This document shows positions 31,990-40,135 of a stretch of 56,450 nucleotides of DNA, piece after piece. The DNA is taken from IMG/VR virus record IMGVR_UViG_3300050343_000141, positions 1 through 56,450 of that record. One strand, 5' to 3'. The position numbers and the translations under genes were made by a program. Source of the DNA: a virus. Numbering within the stretch: the stretch's first letter is position 1; every line of letters begins with the position of its first letter. The notes below the pieces were generated by a model. It ran no database searches, had not been told where the DNA came from, and was given only the letters and a program-made list of their open reading frames with translations.

Positions 31990-32224
31990 TAAATTGCGCC
32001 CTATAATATTTAGTGAGACGCGCTAAGTACCAGTTAGACTTTTCAAGGTCCGCCACAGCATTCTGCTTGTAGCGATACCGCCAAAGGTATTTCAACGCAT
32101 TACCTTTCAAATACCCGATAAATTCCTCATCAGACATCGAGGCTTCTATGGCTTCAATACACTCCACCTTACCGTTGTTGTAATGAGGCGGCTGGTTAAC
32201 CATGTCTACTTCATTGTTCGCCAT
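31961..32224 (-). CDS. DUF3310 protein (T7 gp1.7-like)
   Basis: 87 residues. NQPPHYNNGKVECIEAIEAS, then GYLKGNALKYLWRYRYK and DLEKSNWYLARL, are the conserved blocks of DUF3310. In T7 gp1.7 this domain is part of a nucleotide kinase acting on dTMP/dGMP. Here only the domain itself is present, so activity is uncertain. First gene after a minus-strand promoter. Confidence 0.85.
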   Translation of the reverse strand: MANNEVDMVNQPPHYNNGKVECIEAIEASMSDEEFIGYLKGNALKYLWRYRYKQNAVADLEKSNWYLARLTKYYRAQFNDDTKTTTG

Positions 32225-32256
32225 TCGAGCAATCCTAGCTGATATTGGGTGTATTT

Positions 32257-32285
32257 ATATTAGTACATTGATAAACCTATGGCAA
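32257..32285 (-). promoter_or_regulatory. Sigma70-like promoter for the DUF3310/HTH genes
   Basis: On the minus strand TTGCCA, 17 bases, TAATAT, lying 33 bases before the DUF3310 start. The -35 matches 5 of 6. The gap 32225-32348 holds nothing else. Confidence 0.6.
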
Positions 32286-32348
32286 CATTTAACAAAACAG
32301 TAATCGAATTAGCTTGCGTATAGTAGCAAGGAGTGCAACAAATCTCGT

Positions 32349-32906
32349 TTAGAACTCGATAGCCTCAAGCTCACCCACAGTCGTTGCGTCGTTGACGCAC
32401 TGCAGCGCTTCTGCACGACGACGAACACACTCAGTAAGATGATCTAACAAGGCTTTTCCTACTGCCTGTAGTTCTTTCTTGCTCTCAATCATGTGGCATG
32501 CACCATGAACCATGGCTAGCTCTGCAGATTCACCGCCAAGAGATACTGCCATCTGGATGGCCACCTGCGAATCACGGTCTGATGCCAGTGATACCCCGCC
32601 CCACTCAAACCCACCAAGTGACGCTTCTTCATACTGTTTTTGAATACGAGCTTTAGTCAGCTCTTTTCCGAGTTCCATATTAGGCACCCATCTTTTTATT
32701 TTGTAATCAAAATTGTGCCAATCATTTGGCGGCGGGGGCATAGACACAAGCTCCCCTTCTTCAACATAGGCGTACGTGCTAGCGGGTATCTCATCAACAA
32801 TAAGATAGTTGTGCTCGCCTTCTGCAATACTCGCTTCCATGCTTAGCTTGCTACCGGACATGATGCGTAGAAGCTGACCGTCGTCAGTGTATTCAAGAGC
32901 GTTCAT
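32349..32906 (-). CDS. Tail-fibre assembly-like protein (DUF4376-like)
   Basis: 185 residues. A small N-terminal domain, a linker (PPPPNDWHNFDYKIKRW), then KQYEEASLGGFEWGGVSLAS and a helical C-terminus with a Cys/Arg-rich end. The GGFEWGGVSLASD segment resembles the DUF4376 family found beside tail fibre genes. Probable chaperone or minor fibre component. ATGA overlap with the upstream tail-tip fragment. Confidence 0.65.
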   Translation of the reverse strand: MNALEYTDDGQLLRIMSGSKLSMEASIAEGEHNYLIVDEIPASTYAYVEEGELVSMPPPPNDWHNFDYKIKRWVPNMELGKELTKARIQKQYEEASLGGFEWGGVSLASDRDSQVAIQMAVSLGGESAELAMVHGACHMIESKKELQAVGKALLDHLTECVRRRAEALQCVNDATTVGELEAIEF

Positions 32907-33538
32907 TTTTTAATTCCGTGAACAATTATTGATACGCCTTCGAGAGTTTTTATAGATTGTTTTGCGCTTGGTCTCGTAACGTTTTCTGCCAACACAAGCA
33001 AAGCAAAGTACCAACCGCTCAATGAAGTTTCTGTAAACTTCCAACCAACAGATATAGAAACTGGGTTCTGTTGCCGCGCCTGAAATTGAATTTGAGGGGA
33101 GTACCTAACACTAGACGTAAAAGATGTGTTTCTGGCGGCGATTAACCTGTACCCATGTTGGTTCCACTCATCAGAAACTCCGGGGACAATAGGAGCTAAC
33201 ATGCCGCTAGCTTGTATAAATAAAGCGCTGGGGCGACCTTCTGCTAACCATTCAATCCTTGGTGTAACAACGTTACTTCTCCAGTATGAGTTTGCGCTAG
33301 GCACAGTTTCAGCGCCAAGATCCGTAGAACTTACTGCCGACGACACAATGACGGCCTCGTCTTGGATCATCAGGGTCTGTACAGAAAGGTCACGGATATA
33401 CGACCGTGCGTACTTAGGATCAATAACGCGGGGGACTGTACCAATATAAACGCTGTAGAAACTAGTTGACCCAGTACCTGTTGAGTCAAGGAAGCCTCTC
33501 AGGAAAGCAGCTTTAGAATAGCCCACCGGGGACTTCAA
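32903..33538 (-). CDS. C-terminal part of tail-tip protein, frame-shifted
   Basis: 211 codons from a TTG, but probably the continuation of 33513-35459. The C-terminal region contains RSYIRDLSVQTLMIQDEAVI, the kind of repeat at the end of lambda gpJ-like host-specificity proteins. The first residues continue a jelly-roll domain that the upstream frame leaves at VPGGLF. Either one gene with a one-base change near CCCCGGTGGGC (or a +1 shift), or a separate protein. Confidence 0.65.
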   Translation of the reverse strand: MKSPVGYSKAAFLRGFLDSTGTGSTSFYSVYIGTVPRVIDPKYARSYIRDLSVQTLMIQDEAVIVSSAVSSTDLGAETVPSANSYWRSNVVTPRIEWLAEGRPSALFIQASGMLAPIVPGVSDEWNQHGYRLIAARNTSFTSSVRYSPQIQFQARQQNPVSISVGWKFTETSLSGWYFALLVLAENVTRPSAKQSIKTLEGVSIIVHGIKK

Positions 33539-35459
33539 TTATCCCATCAAATCTGTGAATGCCACTAACTTGGTTTGGGCGAGATCCGTTAGCATTTGCC
33601 CAACTGCTGTCAGTCCAATCTATAAACGCGTTGTAAATATTTTGGCCACTAGTGTTAAAAAACCTAAGCCCTGCTTGCCATGGCACCTGAGATGTTTGCC
33701 ACACTTCAACAGATACATAAAAAGTAATCGGGTCATCAAGCGAAGGGCAACGCGCTAAATCTGATTCAATAGAGTCTGCGCTAGAAAGAACAAATCTATT
33801 ATTGTTGGCGTCGTAATAAGAAGCACTACTAGGGTATTCGTTGCCCTGACCAAAATTTTCAGACCAGCGCCAACCGGGGAAAGCACTTTTATCATCGGTA
33901 GTATAATTGTTGTCGTATATACGACCGCCCATGCTATACGGACCGCTTGTGTTTCTTGTGCTAACGGAGGACGCTAACTCACCATTAGGAATTAAGTTAG
34001 ACCCTACGCTAGAAACAATTTGCGATAGCCCACCAGAGTCAAGCAACACAGTACCGTCACTAGCGTAGACAGTTATACCGTAAAGCTTTGCCTGATACGC
34101 ATGCATGATCCCGTTAGCATCAACTGAGAAGTTTCCAACGCGCTCGCCACCTACTACGGTCCAATCTCTCGGCCCTGTTCCCGGCGGCTTATTAATAGTC
34201 CCGATGTTAAACGTACCGCCATAAATATTTGGCGCTGCCAAGGCAACAGTAGCCTCCATATAATCAGCAACAACGGAGCCAGCTATTAGCTCAAGAACGC
34301 TGGCTTTACCCATGTAGGCTTGCTTGATGTAAACGCCTTTGGGTACGAAAATACCGTCGATATAGGTGTCGGTGGTTTGCACAACAAACGGGACGTAGTC
34401 TTCAAGCTGGTTTACGCTTGCGCCTTCTCCTAATGGATAGGTGGTTGGATTAATCACAGCAAACGAATCAGCGGCTACAATAAAACGGGACTTAATATCC
34501 CCATCTACTGGGCCTTGCGCTAGTCCAAAACCAGAAAGATACGTGCCGCCGTTAAAATTTGTCTGAATCTTAACGGTCCACTGCGCTTCAAGATTTTCTG
34601 TTATGGTTTGTAGGTTTTCTATCGCGGCAAAGTTGTTGCCGCTTGTTGCGTAAACAGATTCTATACGCTGAACAAGATTCCCTTTTGGCTCTTCTGTGTC
34701 AGTACTCCAACTTTCGTAGTACCCAGTGAAACCTTCTAGCTGACTAATAAGAGCTATTTCGCCTTGCAGACTCTCAGTTAACTGATCCTCTCCGATCTGT
34801 CCTTCTAACGCATCAAGGATTACTTCTATGTCTGGTTGCGTTTCTGCCCTTAGACCTAGGGGGGCGGGAAAGCCGTACGGTCCTTCTTTACCTTCTAGGT
34901 TTACGTGCCGCGCCCAGTAGTAGACAATTGATCCCGCCCCAACTGGGTCAACGTAGGTAGTACCTACCGAAGATCCAACAAGTACAGCATCAGCAAGCGT
35001 AGGTTGTTGGTCCGCTATTTCTACTCCATTTTCATCTCTTATAGCGCCCGCACGCCAGATCTCAGTGTAAGAGTGCCCACCATAATCATACCGTGCCGAG
35101 TTCCACCATACTGATACGTTGTACATGGCACCTGAGACTCGAAGGCCAGTAGGTGCAGTGGGATCTTCAAGTCCCGGTACGCCGGGGCCATCTGGGTTGC
35201 CGGGGTTAGAGATTCCTCCGCCGCCTCCCCCACCGCCATAGTAAACCTCTACCGCTATCCCACTTTCAATTAGATCGCGGAAGGTTACAGCAGCGTCACG
35301 AGGGTCGCCCTTACGTCCGAGTCTTACCTCTAGGGCTTCGGTTACGCTAGTTAGATATTGACGGAGTGACGCACTAGCATCCGCAGGCGGCTTAGGTATC
35401 CCCGGCAGTTTTGTAGCTTTAGGAGTACGCGGTTTGCGTTGGCCAGTTTGATCGGTCAT
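33513..35459 (-). CDS. Tail-tip / host-specificity protein
   Basis: 648 residues. Starts MTDQTGQRKPRTPKATKLPG, then a Gly-rich linker (about 75-95), a fibronectin III-like domain (PTAPTGLRVSGAMYNVSVWW, about 100-190), a helical stretch and a gpJ-like central domain (AQWTVKIQTNFNGG, then RFIVAADSFAVINP), ending in a carbohydrate-binding-type jelly roll cut off at VPGGLF. Found after the nozzle gene with an ATGA overlap. It should contact the host receptor. Confidence 0.75.
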   Translation of the reverse strand: MTDQTGQRKPRTPKATKLPGIPKPPADASASLRQYLTSVTEALEVRLGRKGDPRDAAVTFRDLIESGIAVEVYYGGGGGGGGISNPGNPDGPGVPGLEDPTAPTGLRVSGAMYNVSVWWNSARYDYGGHSYTEIWRAGAIRDENGVEIADQQPTLADAVLVGSSVGTTYVDPVGAGSIVYYWARHVNLEGKEGPYGFPAPLGLRAETQPDIEVILDALEGQIGEDQLTESLQGEIALISQLEGFTGYYESWSTDTEEPKGNLVQRIESVYATSGNNFAAIENLQTITENLEAQWTVKIQTNFNGGTYLSGFGLAQGPVDGDIKSRFIVAADSFAVINPTTYPLGEGASVNQLEDYVPFVVQTTDTYIDGIFVPKGVYIKQAYMGKASVLELIAGSVVADYMEATVALAAPNIYGGTFNIGTINKPPGTGPRDWTVVGGERVGNFSVDANGIMHAYQAKLYGITVYASDGTVLLDSGGLSQIVSSVGSNLIPNGELASSVSTRNTSGPYSMGGRIYDNNYTTDDKSAFPGWRWSENFGQGNEYPSSASYYDANNNRFVLSSADSIESDLARCPSLDDPITFYVSVEVWQTSQVPWQAGLRFFNTSGQNIYNAFIDWTDSSWANANGSRPNQVSGIHRFDGIIEVPGGLF

Positions 35460-37249
35460 GTGCCGCGAATCTCATCCATAGTAGAAGCAATACAGACTTC
35501 GTCTACTTCGATGGTAGATTCTATTTCTATCTCAAAGTGCTTCCCCGCGTAGGGAGGCATTCTCGTCATCGGCTCTGCAGACGATCCATTTGTTCCGCTA
35601 GTTGCAGGCACGCCAAACGCGTCGTAGGTAATAACCTCTACTTTCCATATCTTGGCTTTGTCGCCCCTTGTCGTCGCCGTAAAGGTAGCGTCGAACAGCA
35701 AAACGTCGTCGACATAAACCGTCGCTGTGACCGGCACACTGTCAACCCAATCTGCGCTAACGGACAGCCACGCCATGCTGGTATGCGCTTCGGCTATAAA
35801 TATCTTAGAGCGCCACTTTGCAGTTTTTGCTGTTTCGCCTATTTGGAATGGGACAATAGTCTGATTATCGATTAGGTATAGATTGCCGTCTTTCAGCTTG
35901 GTGTACCCGCCCCACAAGTTTCCTGCCACTACATTGTCTGTCCACGACAGGGCCGCTTCTGAAGCGCGAGGGTCATACACCCAAGCTATTTGTCCATTTG
36001 GATCGCAGGCAACGTATACCCCTTCCCACAAAAACGCTTTGCATGTGTCAGGAAAGTAGCTTGCGCGCCATGTCTCAATGTCGATTAGCCCTTTCGTGAC
36101 CACCTTACCCTCGCCACCTGACACGGCACACAGCCCGTCAGGTCCGCAGTAAAGCAAGTACTCGCCCATATCTACGACACTAAACTTGTTCGTGCACGCT
36201 TGGGCAAGGTCAACTGTGATTGCCGTCATAGCAGACGGTTCGACACCTGTAACGAAATACGGTTTGCCGTCGGTCAGTGCAACGATGCCATTAGCCGTAG
36301 TGCCGATAGCAACGATGTCGCGCTCAAGGGTTATGCGGTTACCGATAGGCCAAGCATGTGGCAGGTATGGCTCGCTCATGCAGAGGCGTTTGCCTACATG
36401 CCCCGCCATTACGCCGTTTGCTACAGGGATCAAGCCCTGCAACGAACCGTCAGGATACAAATTCCCCCCATCGGGTGGCCCAATCCATGTATCAGAAGGC
36501 AGCACTTCGCCAAGCTCGGCGTCTTGCTTGTCATCTACAAAAGTAACACTTGATTGATACGGCCTCTCGTCAACAAACTGGAAGAACGTAAGTTGAGAGC
36601 CTGTATTAGAGCGGTAAAGTCGGATCTTCCCGCCCGTTAATGGGATTTGTCCGCCGTCCACTCCGCCGTATGCAACACAGGTAACTTCTGCTGTCTGGGT
36701 TGTAGGGGTAAACTCTAGGAGTGGGTTAGACGCGTAGCTTGGTGGGCCTTCCTCCCCAAACTGAGAGACATAGGTATACACCCATGCGTACTCTTCTACA
36801 GGATCAATGTCTTCGTCTAGCTCACCGCCAATAGTTACATCTGGTGCTGACTCTGGCGCAGGAATCCCCAGTTTGTAAGAGTTATTGGGGTAACCATTCT
36901 GGCGACCGCCGCCTGTAATAGAGTCAAACGTGCCGTACTTTGGATAGCCGTCACCCGTCCAATACAGACGATACTGATCGTCGCCGGGGATTGGGCCGGG
37001 CACGACTTTTACATAATCTTGGGGCCACTCTAGCCAGTACTCGTTAGGGCTAGGCGTCTCGTAGTAGTAGATGGACTTTTTGACTGTGTTTACCAGAGTC
37101 CAAACAGAGGCTCCGTTAACTTTGACCGGCTTTAGGTTACCCCTTTCAAAGTCTATGTTCTGTGCGACTTGCCCAAATTGATCCCCTAATAATTTAGGGC
37201 TGAGCGCTGGTGCAATACCAGAAAACCGCGTTCTTTTGAAATAGGCCAT
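35456..37249 (-). CDS. Tail nozzle protein
   Basis: 597 residues, nearly all beta. GVMAGHVGKRLCMSEPYLPH then AWPIGNRITLERDIVAIG and CGPDGLCAVSGG are the typical blade motifs of podoviral nozzle proteins (T7 gp12-like, P22 gp10-related). It forms the lower tail tube sealing DNA. It lies between a DUF6447-like small gene and the tail-tip gene. Confidence 0.82.
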   Translation of the reverse strand: MAYFKRTRFSGIAPALSPKLLGDQFGQVAQNIDFERGNLKPVKVNGASVWTLVNTVKKSIYYYETPSPNEYWLEWPQDYVKVVPGPIPGDDQYRLYWTGDGYPKYGTFDSITGGGRQNGYPNNSYKLGIPAPESAPDVTIGGELDEDIDPVEEYAWVYTYVSQFGEEGPPSYASNPLLEFTPTTQTAEVTCVAYGGVDGGQIPLTGGKIRLYRSNTGSQLTFFQFVDERPYQSSVTFVDDKQDAELGEVLPSDTWIGPPDGGNLYPDGSLQGLIPVANGVMAGHVGKRLCMSEPYLPHAWPIGNRITLERDIVAIGTTANGIVALTDGKPYFVTGVEPSAMTAITVDLAQACTNKFSVVDMGEYLLYCGPDGLCAVSGGEGKVVTKGLIDIETWRASYFPDTCKAFLWEGVYVACDPNGQIAWVYDPRASEAALSWTDNVVAGNLWGGYTKLKDGNLYLIDNQTIVPFQIGETAKTAKWRSKIFIAEAHTSMAWLSVSADWVDSVPVTATVYVDDVLLFDATFTATTRGDKAKIWKVEVITYDAFGVPATSGTNGSSAEPMTRMPPYAGKHFEIEIESTIEVDEVCIASTMDEIRGT

Positions 37250-37255
37250 GCCCCA

Positions 37256-37492
37256 TCACTCCGAAACAATCTCCGCTTCCTCAATAGAAGCCTCGTTATG
37301 TGCCTTCATTTTGGCGCTGATAAGCCCCGCTAACGATGCACAGGACGCGTCATATATAGATAGCTGTGTCCTTGTCTCGTTTAGCTTCTCTTGCGCTTTA
37401 CCAAACAAAAAAATGGCTTGCCGCACGTCATCAGGGAGCGTATCTAGCTCATACGACTCACCATTAATTTCAACTATCTGCTCTTCTGCCAC
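37256..37492 (-). CDS. Small DUF6447-like protein
   Basis: 78 residues: IVEINGESYELDTLPDDVRQ followed by a helix with FLFGKAQEKLNETRTQLSIY and an acidic end. This ingkeY.ldsLp plus coiled-coil pattern is common in small phage and cyanophage proteins called DUF6447. Role unknown. Confidence 0.65.
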   Translation of the reverse strand: MAEEQIVEINGESYELDTLPDDVRQAIFLFGKAQEKLNETRTQLSIYDASCASLAGLISAKMKAHNEASIEEAEIVSE

Positions 37493-37529
37493 TGTATCCT
37501 CCTGATATATCCATAGCTAATAAATTGTA

Positions 37530-37703
37530 TCACTCCTCCCCGTTCACGATAACTATTACTTTTACTTCATCTGAGCATTGGCAGGTCTGAGGGTTCTTTT
37601 TAGCGGCAATTACTTCCTTTAATCGCTCTCCCGTCACAGCGGTGCAGCCCGCCAAGCCAAAGGCAAGGCAGGCCACAGCGACCAAGTGCCACTTACGAGC
37701 CAC
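37530..37703 (-). CDS. Small lipoprotein (o-spanin-like candidate)
   Basis: 57 residues with GTG start overlapping the last codons of the upstream secreted-protein gene. The start MARKWHLVAVACLAFGLAGC is a lipoprotein signal with lipobox LAGC. The short mature part has two further Cys (TCQCSDE). Size and lipobox fit an Rz1-type outer-membrane spanin subunit, but no i-spanin partner or endolysin is adjacent. It might instead act with the secreted protein before it. Confidence 0.6.
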   Translation of the reverse strand: MARKWHLVAVACLAFGLAGCTAVTGERLKEVIAAKKNPQTCQCSDEVKVIVIVNGEE

Positions 37704-39075
37704 TGGTAATCGTCAACGTCTTGTGCTCTTGAGCGTACCCGTAGCTCATCGGCCCGTTCACGATCCGCGTTCCGGCGAAACCAATAACCGGCAAGCCCTG
37801 CAAACTCTTCCCCGCGTTGTCTGCTGGCATAGCGTTTGTAAAGGTGACTCTGGCCGCGCCCGCCTGATACGGGTACGAGATCTTTGTTGCAGAATCTATA
37901 AGCAACGCTGAGTCAGAGTGGAACGCCATAATGCTTACGCTGTCACATAACTCACCTTCGACGCCGGTGCTGTCAGGAACAAACGTACCGGTCCCTGTGT
38001 TGCGGTTCGCACTCCGATCGTACCTAGTTAGATTTACCGATTCACACGCTGTCGTGGTCGCTGAAGAACTGTCGTAAGCCTTTGTAAATGGCGCACTAGC
38101 CGTCTCGGTATTCGTTAAGAAACGTTTAGTAGGCGACATTACAATCCAATCAGTCTCCGCTGCGATTGTGTCTTCCGTCTGAACTTCGTTGTAGATCCAT
38201 TTAATAGTAAGGGCTGCGCTGAGCGCCAATGCCCCGGCGTTTGGCTTACCAGTATAGTCATGCGTTACGCCGTTAACTTTGGCGCTCGTGACCCCTTCAT
38301 CCAGCTCTGGTGCAAGCGTACCGGTTCCGGTGTGGTAATTAGTAGCAGGCTTCGCCCATCCATCGATATGGGTAACCGGCACATTCATCGAGTACGCTTT
38401 ATCAGGATTGATGAAGATCGAGTTACCTGACAAGCCACCGGTCGGCGAGGTCACACTGGTCGCTGTATTAGAAGCCCAGATGCCTGACGTCCACAGCTTC
38501 ATCACTGCATCACAATCTGACAGGTCAATAGACTCATCTACAACCCCTAGCTCAATTACTTCGATATGGCCAAACTGCATGCGAGACAGTGACGGGTTGC
38601 CTTTCTCTGTGTCGTACAGGTAGGGGACAAACGGTTGCCGTCGCAGGGTCGCTCCGTTGAATAGCGTCGTCTGAGTGCCGCTGTAAGCTCCATTCTCTGT
38701 ACCTAATTCTGGAACAGTACACGTCGTGTCTGCTGTCAGCACCGCCGCACCTTCATTCTCTTTGTCAATGGCGAGCGCAAGGATGTCGTCTGGTGGGAGA
38801 TATGCGTTGAACTCAAGAATGACTTCGGAGTTTCTGCCCTCCAAGAAGCGAACTTTGACTGCCTTGTTCTCGTCTGAGCTGGTGTTAATGATGTGAAGGT
38901 AGGTGTTTGAGCCGTTCATCACACTGTAGAACGGATAGATCAAAACCTGTCCGGTGTTGTTGTCGTTGACGTATTGTTGGGCTGACGCTGAAGTTGTTAC
39001 TGCTAGCGCAACGGCTGTTGCAAGGATATTAGGAATGCTAATCCTGCTGGACATACTAGAGACTTGGCCTTTCAT
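37693..39075 (-). CDS. Secreted host-like surface protein
   Basis: 460 residues with a clear Sec signal (ILATAVALAVTTSASA, cleavage before QQYVND). The mature N-terminus (TGQVLIYPFYSVMNGSNTYL, then HIINTSSDENKAVKVRFLEG) resembles a bacterial envelope-protein family of gammaproteobacteria rather than a virion protein. The rest is beta-rich with four later Cys. AGGAGG precedes the ATG. It lies in the late tail operon, directly downstream of tail genes, so it is made late and exported. Probably acquired from a host. It might block re-adsorption or decorate the envelope. Confidence 0.75.
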   Translation of the reverse strand: MKGQVSSMSSRISIPNILATAVALAVTTSASAQQYVNDNNTGQVLIYPFYSVMNGSNTYLHIINTSSDENKAVKVRFLEGRNSEVILEFNAYLPPDDILALAIDKENEGAAVLTADTTCTVPELGTENGAYSGTQTTLFNGATLRRQPFVPYLYDTEKGNPSLSRMQFGHIEVIELGVVDESIDLSDCDAVMKLWTSGIWASNTATSVTSPTGGLSGNSIFINPDKAYSMNVPVTHIDGWAKPATNYHTGTGTLAPELDEGVTSAKVNGVTHDYTGKPNAGALALSAALTIKWIYNEVQTEDTIAAETDWIVMSPTKRFLTNTETASAPFTKAYDSSSATTTACESVNLTRYDRSANRNTGTGTFVPDSTGVEGELCDSVSIMAFHSDSALLIDSATKISYPYQAGAARVTFTNAMPADNAGKSLQGLPVIGFAGTRIVNGPMSYGYAQEHKTLTITSGS

Positions 39076-39107
39076 AAGAATCCTCCTGATTGATAAGGCT
39101 TGGGGTA

Positions 39108-39467
39108 CTAACTTTCCGTGGGTGTGTTTAACTCTTCTGGGTGGGAAAGCACTTCGGGGGTGCCATCTCCTAAACCAACAAAAGCAGCGTTGTCGTCACT
39201 TAAATGTAACTCTCTTTGCTGGTTAAAAAACACTCTCTTTATTACACCTGCTTTTGTGTCTATTAAAAAATAAGCACGGTAGTGGTTGAGGTTGTTCTTT
39301 CTTTGGTGGCTTTCATTGCCTTCTTCGTCAGTGACTGTTTCCCAATCGCCGTAAGAGCTTTTTATAAAGTCGGAGGCAAAAGCTTTCGCTGCCTCTAAGC
39401 TATCTGCTTTTATCTCAGTAGCATAGGGTAGGGTGTGCATCTCCGCTCCAATTAGTATGTAGTCCAT
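39108..39467 (-). CDS. Tail-region protein, unknown
   Basis: 119 residues starting MDYILIGAEMHTLPYATEIK, mixed alpha/beta, soluble. Its start overlaps the stop of the upstream gene. It could be a fibre chaperone by position, but no motif was recognised. Confidence 0.6.
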   Translation of the reverse strand: MDYILIGAEMHTLPYATEIKADSLEAAKAFASDFIKSSYGDWETVTDEEGNESHQRKNNLNHYRAYFLIDTKAGVIKRVFFNQQRELHLSDDNAAFVGLGDGTPEVLSHPEELNTPTES

Positions 39468-40135
39468 TACCTGCTCCTTACGTATAGATTTGAAAAACTA
39501 TTGTAGTAAGTTGTGTTTATGTCAGCGGTATACTGGTGACCACCAATAGTTCCAAATACTTTATGGTAAACAATTAGCGTGAGGTATCTTTGAGAAGAGC
39601 CTGCAGTGAACTGGAAGTTCACATAGCCGTCACCCCAAGCACTGGCCCAATCCGCACCATCGTATATGGTTGTTGGACCCCAACTACCGCTGAACATATA
39701 CCCTTGACTAGCACCAAATAACCAAATGGCTCCGGGTGCCCCTGCGTTAGCTGCAAAGTTTCTGTTTACTTGCCCAGTGAGGGTGTAATTACCGGGGGGT
39801 ACTTGGCCTTGGTATCGCGCTTCAAGCACTGCGTCTCCAGTTGTGTTTCTTGACAGGCTCATAAATGGCTGGGTATTTGACGCAGTAAAATCTCTAACGC
39901 CATAAGAGAAGTTACCTGTGCTGGACCAACACTGGCTTCTGGTCTGTTGAGCGTACTGGTTAAATCCGGTATGCGTAGCATTCATCCCCAGTGCGGTGCC
40001 ACCAAGACCCGCCAGCGATACATCACCGGAAGGATACTTACGGTCACGTAAAGGGGCACCGGCGAGGTTATCTACTCCAAAATTGTCAGTGTCTATCAGT
40101 GCTTCTTTTAGACTAATATTAGTTGTAGGTATCAC
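39467..40135 (-). CDS. Tail fibre or tip beta-protein, unknown
   Basis: 222 residues, Gly/Asn/Thr/Tyr-rich and mostly beta (MIPTTNISLKEALIDTDNFG onward), without signal peptide. It begins in an overlap with the S74 fibre gene. A head-binding or tip protein of the fibre is likely from position. Confidence 0.65.
   Translation of the reverse strand: MIPTTNISLKEALIDTDNFGVDNLAGAPLRDRKYPSGDVSLAGLGGTALGMNATHTGFNQYAQQTRSQCWSSTGNFSYGVRDFTASNTQPFMSLSRNTTGDAVLEARYQGQVPPGNYTLTGQVNRNFAANAGAPGAIWLFGASQGYMFSGSWGPTTIYDGADWASAWGDGYVNFQFTAGSSQRYLTLIVYHKVFGTIGGHQYTADINTTYYNSFSNLYVRSR

Noticed and set aside
31961-32224. Lysogeny module suggested by the excisionase-like HTH gene next to it
   Set aside because: No integrase, repressor or attachment site was seen. 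The neighbour is a DUF3310 protein, so a lytic-phage regulator is more likely.
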